From contig NZ_KB905813.1 of the NCBI RefSeq assembly GCF_000381025.1, forward strand, positions 664,716 to 728,715: a stretch of DNA of 64,000 nucleotides, read 5' to 3'. This DNA is from Streptomyces sulphureus DSM 40104. Lineage in GTDB: Bacteria > Actinomycetota > Actinomycetes > Streptomycetales > Streptomycetaceae. Positions 16,681 to 25,325 of the stretch are shown piece after piece; within the stretch, counting starts at the first letter, position 1, and the number at the start of each line of letters is the position of its first letter. The position numbers were made by a program, and so were the translations under genes. The notes below the pieces were generated by a model. It searched no databases, had not been told where the DNA came from, and was given only the letters and a program-made list of their open reading frames with translations.

Positions 16681-17754
16681 ATGACTGAACCTCCCAAGTC
16701 CGCACGCCCAGACTGTAGTTTCCGGCACGACCGTCCGTACCACCGGTCCGATCCGTGTGACGGGCACGAGGACTTCCGTCGCAGTGGCCGCGTTCACCTC
16801 GCCAAGCGGCAGCGGGGCATCGATGCCACGGCTGTGGTCCATCTGCTGCTGCATTTGCCCTCGTTCCTCGCAAGCCTCGCAATCATGGCGTTGCTCTTCC
16901 ACGCTCTTCTTCCCGCCATGGCTTGGCTGGGCGTCCTGCTCTGGCTCGCCTCTGGGGCCTTGGCTTTTCATCGCCCTACCGAAAGGGCCCTAGCCCGCCA
17001 CTTGTTGGCTCTCCGGCACCCGACACCAATGGAACGGATTCAGCTCGAACCGCTGTGGAGGGAGGTGACGGCACGGACGGGAGTCGAGGGTCGCGCCTAC
17101 GAGTTGTGGATCGAGGACAGCGAACATCTCAACGCCTTGGCCGCGGCAGGTCATATTGTGGGAGTCACTCGATTTTCGCTGGAGAACCTGTCCGGTGGGC
17201 AGCTCGCTGCGGTCCTCGCTCACGAGCTGGGGCACCATGTCCGAGGTCACGCATGGTCCTCGCTCCTGGCGCAGTGGTACGCGGTTCCGGGACGGCTTGC
17301 GTGGTCCGCCGTGAAAAGGCTGGTTCAACTCCTCGCCGCCAGCAGTCGTAGGAGCATGGGCTGTTGGGTGCCGGCGCTGCTTCTGGTGGTCGGCAGCATC
17401 GTGGTGGTGATCGCGGTGTCGTACTGGTTCGTCGCCCTGGCGCTGGTGGTGCTCCCGTACCTGCTCGCCGCTGTGGCCCGCCGGGCCGAACTGCGGGCGG
17501 ATCAGCATGCGGCTGCGTCCGGTTTCGGGCCGATGCTTGCCGAGGTGCTGCACATGATGCAAGCCGCGGAAAGGGACAGCGGACGTGTGACGGCTTCCGC
17601 TCTGTCCGGGTGCGGTGCTACCGCGTCGACGATCACAGGTGCGAGAGCGCGCGGCCGGGGGCGAAGCCTCTCCGGGGCGCTTCTGTCCTCACATCCCGAC
17701 TACTACACCCGCCTGCACCACTTGGCGCCGTATCTCCGGGGGCGAGGAGCCTGA
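16681..17754 (+). CDS. Membrane-bound M48-family zinc metalloprotease
   Basis: 357 residues from ATG 16681 (AGGAAG 6 bp upstream; an ATG 24 bp earlier has no such site). The HExxH motif is HELGH at residues 181-185 and the third zinc ligand is probably Glu270 in AELRADQHAA. Two hydrophobic segments precede the catalytic domain (~52-92), and a pair follows it (WVPALLLVVGSIVVVIAVSYWFVALALVVLPYLLAA region, ~222-260). This is the M48 (HtpX/Ste24-like) layout with a cytosolic active site. The N-terminal ~45 residues are basic and His-rich. It is the last gene of the cyclase island, 63 bp after the PycTM-like gene, and could be a proteolytic effector or quality-control partner. Confidence 0.8.
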   Translation: MTEPPKSARPDCSFRHDRPYHRSDPCDGHEDFRRSGRVHLAKRQRGIDATAVVHLLLHLPSFLASLAIMALLFHALLPAMAWLGVLLWLASGALAFHRPTERALARHLLALRHPTPMERIQLEPLWREVTARTGVEGRAYELWIEDSEHLNALAAAGHIVGVTRFSLENLSGGQLAAVLAHELGHHVRGHAWSSLLAQWYAVPGRLAWSAVKRLVQLLAASSRRSMGCWVPALLLVVGSIVVVIAVSYWFVALALVVLPYLLAAVARRAELRADQHAAASGFGPMLAEVLHMMQAAERDSGRVTASALSGCGATASTITGARARGRGRSLSGALLSSHPDYYTRLHHLAPYLRGRGA

Positions 17755-18387
17755 GTGATGTTGCTCCGGGAGAGGTCGGCACTCCCCAACCGGCAGGCGC
17801 AGGTGAGCTTCCTCGATTGCAAGCTCACCCGTGAGTGCGGGGCTGAGCGCGGACACCACAGCGGGGCAACCAGAAAGCCGGTCGTGAGTCCCCCTACGCT
17901 CGACCTCGCGTGGAATATCGCGAGCGTGTTCAACGGTTCGGGCTTCCGCCGGATGCAACTTGGACGGATGTCCCGTTCGGAGAGGCGCCATTGGCCGAGG
18001 TCATGCTGTTCGGCAATGGTAATGACGCGGATTTCGCCATCCATCCTCTCGACGGGCGCCGGTACCGGCCGGCTGTCGGCAGGAGCCTGCGGGTCGGCGG
18101 ATGTCCAGGGAGGGACGGACAACGAAGCTGGCGCGCTGTACCGGAGGACGAACAAAGGGTCGTGCCAGGGACCGCCTCGCCCCTGGCGACTGTGGCCGCT
18201 GAGCCCCCGTACGTCACCCGGGCAGGTCCCGCCTGCTCCCCCCGGAGCGCTCTCCCACCCGCCGACCCGAACGGCTCGCTCGGAGTGCTCGGCGCGGTCC
18301 AGGTCCGGCGGTCCGGCGTGACGCGTCGTCACCGTGCACCGGTCTCGCTACGGTGAGCAACCGACCTGCCGGCTCACAGGAGGACAC
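17755..18387. other. Gap with a possible gene remnant (+ strand, 17910-~18075)
   Basis: Between the M48 and GH26 genes no complete gene is convincing. From GTG 17910 the frame reads MEYRERVQRFGLPP, then FGEAPLAEVMLFGNG and DFAIHPLDGRRYRP, which looks like real protein for ~55 residues before becoming unnatural. It may be the end of a deleted gene at the right border of the cyclase island. Family unknown. Confidence 0.25.
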
Positions 18388-19527
18388 ATGGCTCGACGAC
18401 GCGCGGGAGCCGGGCGGGTGTGGTGCGGAGTCGCTGCGGCCGGGGCTCTTCTCGCGTTCTGTTGCCTGCCTCCTTCCGACCAGCCGGGCCCTGGCGAGCC
18501 GCGCACGGAGCAGGCGTCACCGGACTCCGGCCCGACCGGTGATTCCGTCCCCGCGCTGGGCGCGTTCCTCGAGCCGGACGCCGAGGGCGTGCGGCGCATC
18601 GCGGACCTCGAGGACTGGCTCGGCGGGGTCGAGGTCCGGGTCGGGCACACGTATCTCCCCGGGGATCTGTGGTCCAACATCGAGGGGAGAGAGGACTTTC
18701 TGAAGCCGTGGGTGGAGTGGAAACGCGCCGACCCGGACCGCATGTTCGTCCTCAACGTGCCGATGCAGGAGCGCAACGAGGAGCACCTGTCCGACGCCGA
18801 AGTGCGCGGACTGCTGCGCGCCGGGGCGGACGGCCGCTTCGACGCGCACTACCGTGCCCTGGCCGAGCGCCTGGTACGGCTGGGTGCACCGGACACGGTG
18901 ATCGTGCTCGGCTGGGAGATGAACGGCACCACGTACACCCACCGGTGCGGCCCCGATCCCCAGGCGTGGAAGGCGTACTGGCGACGCATCGTCACGGCCA
19001 TGCGCTCCGTTTCGGGGCAGGGTTTCCGCTTCGACTTCGCCCCGAGCCGGGGCCGGGACGCCGTCGGCTGGACACGGTGCTATCCCGGTGACGACTTCGT
19101 GGACATCGTCGGAATGGACTCGTACGACCAACCGGCCGGCCACTCCGTCGACGCACAAGTGGAAGAGGATTTCGGCCTGCAGAAGCAGGTGGATTTCGCC
19201 GCCGCACACGGAAAGCCCGTCTCCTACCCGGAATGGGGTCTCTTCCGCAACGGGGACAACCCGGCATACGTGCGCCGGATGCTCGCGTGGTTCGCGGAGC
19301 ACGAGCCGGTCTACCAGACGGTCACCGACTACTGTCCGCACGGAGTGTGGCTCTGCCGCGAGAACCCGGAGTCCTCAGCGGTCTACCGCGCCGCGGTGTC
19401 CGCGTACCGGAACGCGGCGGACGGATCAGAACCGTCCGATCGCGAGCGGCCCTCCGGCGCACACTGGTACACCGCCGCCTCACGCTCGACGCACCTCCGC
19501 CCTGCCTTCCGTGCCGTCGAACGGTGA
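18388..19527 (+). CDS. Secreted GH26-like glycoside hydrolase (beta-mannanase/lichenase type)
   Basis: 379 residues from ATG 18388, with a consensus AGGAGG 5 bp upstream. The N-terminus is a basic, hydrophobic signal (AAAGALLAFCCLPP; the Cys pair could make it a lipoprotein). The catalytic acid/base is probably Glu177 in LGWEMNG and the nucleophile Glu282 in SYPEWG, the arrangement of GH26 (clan GH-A). Between them lie TYTHRCGPDP, WKAYWRRIV and DIVGMDSYD. It ends 10 bp before the end of the convergent exopolysaccharide operon, so it may trim or release that polymer. The glycan substrate is not known. Confidence 0.75.
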   Translation: MARRRAGAGRVWCGVAAAGALLAFCCLPPSDQPGPGEPRTEQASPDSGPTGDSVPALGAFLEPDAEGVRRIADLEDWLGGVEVRVGHTYLPGDLWSNIEGREDFLKPWVEWKRADPDRMFVLNVPMQERNEEHLSDAEVRGLLRAGADGRFDAHYRALAERLVRLGAPDTVIVLGWEMNGTTYTHRCGPDPQAWKAYWRRIVTAMRSVSGQGFRFDFAPSRGRDAVGWTRCYPGDDFVDIVGMDSYDQPAGHSVDAQVEEDFGLQKQVDFAAAHGKPVSYPEWGLFRNGDNPAYVRRMLAWFAEHEPVYQTVTDYCPHGVWLCRENPESSAVYRAAVSAYRNAADGSEPSDRERPSGAHWYTAASRSTHLRPAFRAVER

Positions 19528-19537
19528 CCCGGCACCT

Positions 19538-20716
19538 TCACGTCATCGTCCTCCGGCGGGTGTCGGGACGCGGAGCCGGCACCGGGGCGGCCTTCGGGTG
19601 CAGAGCCCACATCCGGGCGAGGGACGCCCGTGAGCGGACGGCCTCGGCAGCGTGCTGGCGAGCCGCGATCTGCCCGGCGTACAGCTTCAGGGCGGGTGTC
19701 ATCCCCCGAGAAGCGAGCAGGAACCGCTGGTTCACCACGGGGTAGGGCTTCCAGCGCAGCTTGTACGGCTCGGTGCCGCGCAGCAGACTCATGGCCCGGC
19801 GCCCGGTGCGGGCCGTGAAGTCGAGGTCGTGCCTGAGGAGCATGACGGCGATGTCGATCCGCTGCTCGCGCAGCCGCGGGTCGGCTCCGTAGAGGTAGCC
19901 GCAGACGAGATCGGACTGGGCGAAGGAGACGTCCGTGGCCACGACGTCTTCGCCGACGCGGTACTCGGTCACGACCGCGTCCCCGTTCCGCACCATGGTC
20001 GGCAGCGCCCGCTCCAGGTGGGCGTGGAACCGGGAGGTCAGGTGTTCGGGTGTGACCGCGCGGTCCTGCCACTGCAGCCTGTGGAGGCGCAGCATCGTAC
20101 GTACGGCCGCGGCGCTGTCCCCTGCGGTGACGGTCCGTTCCTCGACGCCCAGCTTGTCGATCTTCCGCAGCTTCTGCCGGGTGCGTCTGGCGCTGGCCGT
20201 CGCCAGTCGGTCGAGCAGAGCTTCGATGGGAACGCCCGGCAACTCCAGACAGCTTGAGTCCGTACGTCTCCGGCGTGGGCCCTGCCAGGACTCGTAGAGC
20301 CGCTCGACGGCGGCGCCGGGGCGTACCTCGCGCAGGTCCACGACCGCGCCCCGGGCGGCCCGGCGAACGCCCCTCGCCAGGGCGGCCGGTGCCTGCGGGC
20401 AGTCGTCGTCCAGCAGAACGTCGCAGAAGTCGGTGATGCCACCGCCGAGCGCGACGAGTGCGGGAAGCGGCCGGTGGGTGAGCATCATCGGTGCTGCGGC
20501 GACCAGCCGGCCACCCTGGCGGACGAGGACGACGCGCAGCCTCCCGGGGCTGCCGTACGACAACCACCAGGAGTAAAGCCAGGCGTGGCTCTGGAAGGCC
20601 GTCGCGGAGCGGCTGCGGCCACGCAGGGACTCCCACTCCTCGGCGAGGAGAGCGAACCCGTCGGCGTCGCGGCAGACGGTGCCGCTCAACGTCCGGGAGC
20701 CGACGACGGCCGTCAC
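19538..20716 (-). CDS. FemAB/BioF2-like acyltransferase of the exopolysaccharide operon
   Basis: 392 residues from GTG 20716, overlapping the stop of the upstream Wzz-like gene (GTGA). The protein opens with EEWESLRGRSRSATAFQSHAWL and carries a GNAT-like C-terminal half (VATDVSFAQSDLVCGYLYGADP; AVMLLRHDLDFTARTGRRAMSLLRG; YKLRWKP). This is typical of the Acetyltransf_6 (PF13480) family found in polysaccharide loci. It probably acylates a sugar intermediate or polymer in the cytoplasm. It is the last gene of the operon. Confidence 0.78.
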   Translation of the reverse strand: MTAVVGSRTLSGTVCRDADGFALLAEEWESLRGRSRSATAFQSHAWLYSWWLSYGSPGRLRVVLVRQGGRLVAAAPMMLTHRPLPALVALGGGITDFCDVLLDDDCPQAPAALARGVRRAARGAVVDLREVRPGAAVERLYESWQGPRRRRTDSSCLELPGVPIEALLDRLATASARRTRQKLRKIDKLGVEERTVTAGDSAAAVRTMLRLHRLQWQDRAVTPEHLTSRFHAHLERALPTMVRNGDAVVTEYRVGEDVVATDVSFAQSDLVCGYLYGADPRLREQRIDIAVMLLRHDLDFTARTGRRAMSLLRGTEPYKLRWKPYPVVNQRFLLASRGMTPALKLYAGQIAARQHAAEAVRSRASLARMWALHPKAAPVPAPRPDTRRRTMT

Positions 20717-21615
20717 GGCCGCGGCTCCCTGTGCGCGGTGGACTCCTCGCGGGTCGGGTGCGGCAGCGCGTCGGCGGCGTCGCCCTCGTGTACGGGCGCC
20801 GGCGGGGCGGCGTCGGTGGCCGAGCGGCGGTGCCGTTGCGGGCGGGCCAGCAGCACCAGCCCGCCGAGCAGTCCGCCGGCGCAGGCTCCCACGGAGAGGG
20901 CCGCGGGCGCGGAGGGGGAGACGGAGGAGTCCGGCGTCTCGGCGCTGGAGAAGACGGTCAGAGAGGTGCCCGTCCGCTTCGCCGGCTGTGCGGCCGTGTG
21001 CACCAGCGCCTGAGCGACGGCGTTGGCGTACTCCGCCGCTTTGGCCGAGTCGCCCGCGGTGTAGGTGATCTCCACCATCGGTGCGTCGGGTGAGGTGCTG
21101 GCCTTCGCGCCGGTGGTGAGGGTGCCGGGTGCGACCCGGGCCCTGCGCTCCGCCGCGGCGAGGATCACGGGATCGGTTGCGATCTTCCCGTACGCCTGGG
21201 CGTAACCGAGCGCGGAGGCGGGGTCGGCCTGCTGCCCCGTCGAGACCATCACGTACGTGCTGGCGGCGAACTGGGGCTGCGCAACCGAGGCGTAGACGGC
21301 ACCGCCGGCGGCGCCCACGGCGAGGCACAGCGGGATCGGCCACCAGATCGGCACACGCGCACGCAGACTCTTCCGGGATGCCAGGGCCGCAGGGAGCCCG
21401 AGGTCGGTGGGTGGCTTCTCTCCGGAAGAGCCGTGGAAGGCGTCGGCGGTCCGGGCGGCAGCGTCCGTGCTCCCGGACGACCGGTCCGGTGCGCCGGCGA
21501 GCGCTGTGCGCGCGGTGCCCGCCGTACTCGCGGACGGCTGCCTGCGGAAGCGTGCCGTGCGGGATGCCGGGGCTTCCGACGCGCTGTACTTGGTTCTCTT
21601 TGCGGCGCTGGGCAT
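20713..21615 (-). CDS. Wzz/chain-length-determinant-like membrane protein
   Basis: 300 residues from ATG 21615. A ~85-residue Ser/Ala/Lys-rich cytoplasmic N-terminus leads to a first membrane helix (WWPIPLCLAVGAAGGAVYASV). An extracytoplasmic region follows, with Wzz-like features: a QPQFAASTYVMVSTG strand, ILAAAERRARVAPGTL and a helix ending KAAEYANAVAQALV. A second membrane helix lies near residue 245 (LSVGACAGGLLGGLVLLARP) with a ~40-residue tail. No tyrosine-kinase domain is fused. It should set polymer length together with the O-antigen ligase and flippase of the same operon. Confidence 0.75.
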   Translation of the reverse strand: MPSAAKRTKYSASEAPASRTARFRRQPSASTAGTARTALAGAPDRSSGSTDAAARTADAFHGSSGEKPPTDLGLPAALASRKSLRARVPIWWPIPLCLAVGAAGGAVYASVAQPQFAASTYVMVSTGQQADPASALGYAQAYGKIATDPVILAAAERRARVAPGTLTTGAKASTSPDAPMVEITYTAGDSAKAAEYANAVAQALVHTAAQPAKRTGTSLTVFSSAETPDSSVSPSAPAALSVGACAGGLLGGLVLLARPQRHRRSATDAAPPAPVHEGDAADALPHPTREESTAHREPRP

Positions 21616-21623
21616 AACGGAAC

Positions 21624-22832
21624 CTATCTCGCTGTCAGGGAACGGTCGTGATCGGCAAGTTCGGGCGGGGAAAGGGCAGGCGGCCTCCGCCGGAGCGGCT
21701 GCCCGGCGACCGACTCGTAGACGTCGAGGAGACGTTCGACGCTCGTGGCGATGTCGTACCGCGCCACCACGGGCGGTACGGGCAACCGCCGGTTGCCGGC
21801 CTCCCGGCACTCCCGCAGCGCGGCGGCGAGCGCGGTCCCGCCGGCGCCGATGCGGCGCGCACCCGGCGCTTCCCCGGGCGGCAGCTCGTCGATCGCGGGG
21901 CAGGTGACGTGCAGTACGGGCAGCCCCGAGGCGAGTGCTTCCAGCACCGAGAGCCCGAACGACTCGTCGTCGGACGTGGAGACGAAGACGTCGACTGCGG
22001 AGAGCAGCTCCGGGATGCCCGGGACACCCCCGTCTGCGGGCGCGACGGCGGCATCCGGTGCGACAGCGCCGCCGCACTCGCCCAGCAGGCGGATGCGGTC
22101 GAACGCGTCGCACTGTGCGACGCGCTTCTCCAGCGCGGCCCGTTCGGGGCCGTCGCCGGCCAGCAGCAGCCGCGCGTCCGGCAGTTCCGCCACGGCCCCG
22201 ACGAGCGTGTCGAACCGCTTGCCCGGCACCAGCCGGCCCACGGCGCCCACCACGAACGCCCCGGTCGGGATGCCCAGTTGGGCACGAACCCGGGCGCGAG
22301 CGCGGGGGTCGAAGCGGAAGCGCCCGGCGTCGATGCCGTTGGGCACGGTGTGCACACGGTCCGGAGCCACGCCCCAGCGTTGCAGCCGTTGTGCGACGGT
22401 GCCGGAGACGGCGACCGTGGCGGAGCCCAACCGCTCGGCGGCCAGGTACAGGGACCGGATGCCGGGCGAGAGCCGCCGCCCCTCGATCGAGTGCTCGCCC
22501 AGGGAGTGCTCGGTGGCGACCACGGCACGCACGCCCGCCAGTCGCGCGGCGACCCTGCCGTAGAGGCATGCACGGTAGAGGTGGGTGTGGACGAGGTCGT
22601 AGCCGCCCGCGCGGACCAGTCCGACCAGTCGGGGGAGAGCCGGCAGGTCGCGGTTGCCCCGCATGCCGAGCTCCACGACGCGGGTGCCGTCCGCACGGAT
22701 CTCCTCCGCGACGGTTCCCGCATCGGTGAGCGTGACGACGTCGCAGGGCATCGGGAGGTGCCGGAGCAGCAGCCGCAGTTGCTGCTCCGCGCCGCCCACG
22801 CCCAGGCCGGTGATGATGTGCAACGCCTTCAC
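21624..22832 (-). CDS. GT4-family glycosyltransferase
   Basis: 402 residues from GTG 22832, overlapping the deacetylase stop by 4 bp. GT-B fold: N-terminal glycine-rich motif ITGLGVGGAEQQL, then VHTHLYRACLYGR and TVPNGIDAGRF. The C-terminal half has GRLVPGKRFDTLV, LLLAGDGPER and the EX7E-like region DDESFGLSVLEALASGLPV. It should transfer a sugar from a nucleotide donor to a lipid-linked acceptor on the inner face of the membrane. Donor and linkage unknown. It has one of the few small gaps in the operon (8 bp before the Wzz-like gene). Confidence 0.85.
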   Translation of the reverse strand: MKALHIITGLGVGGAEQQLRLLLRHLPMPCDVVTLTDAGTVAEEIRADGTRVVELGMRGNRDLPALPRLVGLVRAGGYDLVHTHLYRACLYGRVAARLAGVRAVVATEHSLGEHSIEGRRLSPGIRSLYLAAERLGSATVAVSGTVAQRLQRWGVAPDRVHTVPNGIDAGRFRFDPRARARVRAQLGIPTGAFVVGAVGRLVPGKRFDTLVGAVAELPDARLLLAGDGPERAALEKRVAQCDAFDRIRLLGECGGAVAPDAAVAPADGGVPGIPELLSAVDVFVSTSDDESFGLSVLEALASGLPVLHVTCPAIDELPPGEAPGARRIGAGGTALAAALRECREAGNRRLPVPPVVARYDIATSVERLLDVYESVAGQPLRRRPPALSPPELADHDRSLTAR

Positions 22833-23671
22833 TGGCGGTCTCCGATCCGTGGGCGCCCCGTCGCGTCGGGCGATTGGCTCTCGGGCAGGGGCCTGCGGCG
22901 CAGGGGGTGCAGGAGTTGCTTGAGGCGCATCCGGAAGGGGGTGTCCGATGCGTCGATGTGCACTCGTGGCAATGCGAACGGCCCGGTGAGGGGGCCCGGT
23001 GAGATGGCGCAGGCGTAGCGGTAGCCGGCGTCGCGGACGGCGTTGATCGCGCGGGCGTCCACCGCTCCGTAGGGATAGCAGAAGCACCGTGGCGCGGTGC
23101 CCGCGAGCTCGGTGAGCAGCGCGCGGCTGTGTGCCGTCTCCTGCTTCAGCCTCGTATCGGGCGCGGTGGTCAGGTCGGTGTGCAGCAGCCCGTGGGAGCC
23201 GATCTCCATTCCGGCCGAGGCCGCCGCGCGGATGCCGTCCGCGCTCAGCAGCGGTCTGCGGGGGCCCAGCGGGTCCCACGAGTTGACACCGCCGAGCCTG
23301 CCGGGGAGGACGAAGACGGTGGCAGTGCAGCCGTGCCGGAGCAGCACCGGCAACGCCTCGTCCACGAAGTCCGCGTAGCCGTCGTCGAAGGTCAGTCCCA
23401 CGAGTCCGCGGTCCCGGCCGGCCGCACGGGCGGCCATCAACTCGCCGACGCCCACGCACGAGAGGCCCCGGCCGAGCAACCAGCGGAGCTGTTCCTCCAG
23501 GCGCTCGCGCGGCACCGTGATCCGGTAGGGGTCCTCCGTGCCGCTGGACACGGAGTGGTACATCAGAACCCAGGGAGGTCTGCGGCCCGCCGCGCGCGTC
23601 GGCCCGCCGGCCGGTGCGTCGGCGGGCGGGGGAGGTGGTTGACGGGCCAGCGTGCGGGATTCACCGGACAT
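22829..23671 (-). CDS. Polysaccharide deacetylase (NodB/CE4-like)
   Basis: 280 residues. CE4 motifs: motif 1 TFDDGY near residue 94 (catalytic base and metal Asp) and motif 2 SHGLLH near 160 (metal His pair). A later CFCYPYGAVDARA gives motif 3. The N-terminus is Pro/Arg-rich without a clear signal peptide, so it may act in the cytoplasm or by an unusual route. Its start overlaps the flippase gene end by 11 bp. A likely role is removing N-acetyl groups from the polymer or its intermediates. Confidence 0.82.
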   Translation of the reverse strand: MSGESRTLARQPPPPPADAPAGGPTRAAGRRPPWVLMYHSVSSGTEDPYRITVPRERLEEQLRWLLGRGLSCVGVGELMAARAAGRDRGLVGLTFDDGYADFVDEALPVLLRHGCTATVFVLPGRLGGVNSWDPLGPRRPLLSADGIRAAASAGMEIGSHGLLHTDLTTAPDTRLKQETAHSRALLTELAGTAPRCFCYPYGAVDARAINAVRDAGYRYACAISPGPLTGPFALPRVHIDASDTPFRMRLKQLLHPLRRRPLPESQSPDATGRPRIGDRQ

Positions 23672-25325
23672 GGACGAGCCTTCTTCCCAGAGCGGTCAGC
23701 AACTGTGCGACCTCGGACGCCCGTACGAGGAGGGCCACCGAGGCGAAGACCAGCAGCACGGTCACGCCGCCGACCACGGTGGCCGGCAGGGGCGCGTCGG
23801 GGACGCGAGCCGCCGCCCAGCCCGCCGCCGCGGCCGCGGCGGCGGCCAGCAACAGCCGTAGGAGCCCCTTCGTCACCGCGCGGACGTCGATGGCGATCAC
23901 GTGTGCGCCCAGGCCGCGCATCAGCAGCAGTGCGGTGGTGGTGATCCCTGCCGCGTTGGCGGCGGCGATGCCGTGGACGCCCCACGGGCCCACCGTGGCC
24001 GCCCCGACGGCACCGGTGACGGCCAGGCCCGCGCCCATCGCCACGGCCGGATACCAGCCGGGCCGGATCCCGGAGAAGAACGGCCTGGCGAGCGCACCGA
24101 CCAGGCTGTGCCCCAGCAGTCCGCAACTGTAGACACGCATCACCGAAGCCGTGTCGGCCGTGTCCCGGGGTCCGAACTCCCCCCTCTCGAAGAGGAGTTG
24201 CACGATCTGCGGCGCGCACGCCACGACGTACGCCGTGCCCAGCAGCACCACGACGCCGACGAGCCCCAGGTCGCGCTCCACACGGCGGCGTGCACGTTCC
24301 GGTTCCCCGTCGGCCATGGCACGTGCCACGACCGGAAAGGTGACCGTGCACACCATGAGGGAGAGCACCATCGGCATCTGCGCGACCTTCTGCGCGTAGT
24401 TGAGGTGCGAGATGGCGCCTGCCGGCAGCGAGGAGGCGAGGAAGCGCTCGTAGAAGACCTGCGCCTGGCGGCTGAGTGCGAAGATCGTCACCGGTGCGAG
24501 CATCCCGAAGGTGAGCAGCGTGAGGTTCGCCGCCCCGCGCCGGCGGCGGTTGCCCGCGGCACAGTCCCGACGCACCGCGGGCAACCGCCGGAAGAAGGCG
24601 GGCAGTTGCACCGCCACCATCAGCGCCCCTCCCACTGCAACGCCGACGGCGGCGGACCGCACCCCCCAGGCCGAGTGACCGGCGAGCATGGAGGCGATGA
24701 TGGCTGCGTTGTAGGTGACGTAGATCGCCGCCGGAGCGACGAAGCTGCGGTGGGCGCGCAGCAGGGCGCTGCAGTATCCGGCAGCACCGAACGTCACCAC
24801 GTTCAACGAGACGAGGCGCATGCAGTCGACGGCCGTGCCCGGGTCGGTCAGGCCCGGCGCCATGGCGCGCACGAGGAAGGGTGCGGCCAGTGCCAGCGCG
24901 ACGCCGGCGCCCGCGAGCCACAGCGACAGCCGTGGCAACGTCGTCCGCACCAGCTCCCGCACGGGATCTGGCCCGGGCGTGTGAACGGTGCCTCCGCGGT
25001 GGCCGGTTTCCCGCAGGGACAGGGCGACGCTGAAGGCGGGGACCAGGACGAGGGCCATCGCGTCCTCGATGAGCAGCGTCGACGCCAGCTCGGGGACCGT
25101 CCAGGCGACGAGGAAGGCGTCGGTGTCCGCGTCCGCGCCGAAGAGCTGGGCGATGACCTGGTCGCGCAGCAGGCCGCAGAGCGAACCGGCCGCTGTGAGC
25201 GCGGCGGTGACGGCCGCCGCCCTCGCGAGGAACCGGCCGGTCCCCCGGGGGCCGTCCGCACCGGCTCCTGCGCCTCCCGTCGGCTTCGGGCCCGGTTCGG
25301 CGGGCGCGGCGTGCATGTCCGTCAT
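23661..25325 (-). CDS. MurJ/MviN-like lipid-linked oligosaccharide flippase
   Basis: 554 residues with about 14 hydrophobic segments. The opening GSLCGLLRDQVIAQLFGADADTDAFLVAW is the family signature, and FALSRQAQVFYERFLASSLPAGAISHLNYAQKVAQ is the mid-protein motif of MurJ-type MOP flippases. Located inside a polysaccharide operon, it more likely flips the lipid-linked repeat unit (Wzx role) than lipid II; the essential murJ should be elsewhere. Its ATG overlaps the ligase stop (ATGA). Confidence 0.85.
   Translation of the reverse strand: MTDMHAAPAEPGPKPTGGAGAGADGPRGTGRFLARAAAVTAALTAAGSLCGLLRDQVIAQLFGADADTDAFLVAWTVPELASTLLIEDAMALVLVPAFSVALSLRETGHRGGTVHTPGPDPVRELVRTTLPRLSLWLAGAGVALALAAPFLVRAMAPGLTDPGTAVDCMRLVSLNVVTFGAAGYCSALLRAHRSFVAPAAIYVTYNAAIIASMLAGHSAWGVRSAAVGVAVGGALMVAVQLPAFFRRLPAVRRDCAAGNRRRRGAANLTLLTFGMLAPVTIFALSRQAQVFYERFLASSLPAGAISHLNYAQKVAQMPMVLSLMVCTVTFPVVARAMADGEPERARRRVERDLGLVGVVVLLGTAYVVACAPQIVQLLFERGEFGPRDTADTASVMRVYSCGLLGHSLVGALARPFFSGIRPGWYPAVAMGAGLAVTGAVGAATVGPWGVHGIAAANAAGITTTALLLMRGLGAHVIAIDVRAVTKGLLRLLLAAAAAAAAGWAAARVPDAPLPATVVGGVTVLLVFASVALLVRASEVAQLLTALGRRLVHVR

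Noticed and set aside
19538..22832. Long open frames on the minus strand crossing several genes as single large proteins
   Set aside because: They are high-GC shadow frames; the family motifs lie in shorter overlapping genes with GTG/ATG starts.
23661..25325. Essential murJ gene
   Set aside because: Family is the same, but the position inside a polysaccharide operon favours a Wzx-like role; the essential copy is expected elsewhere.
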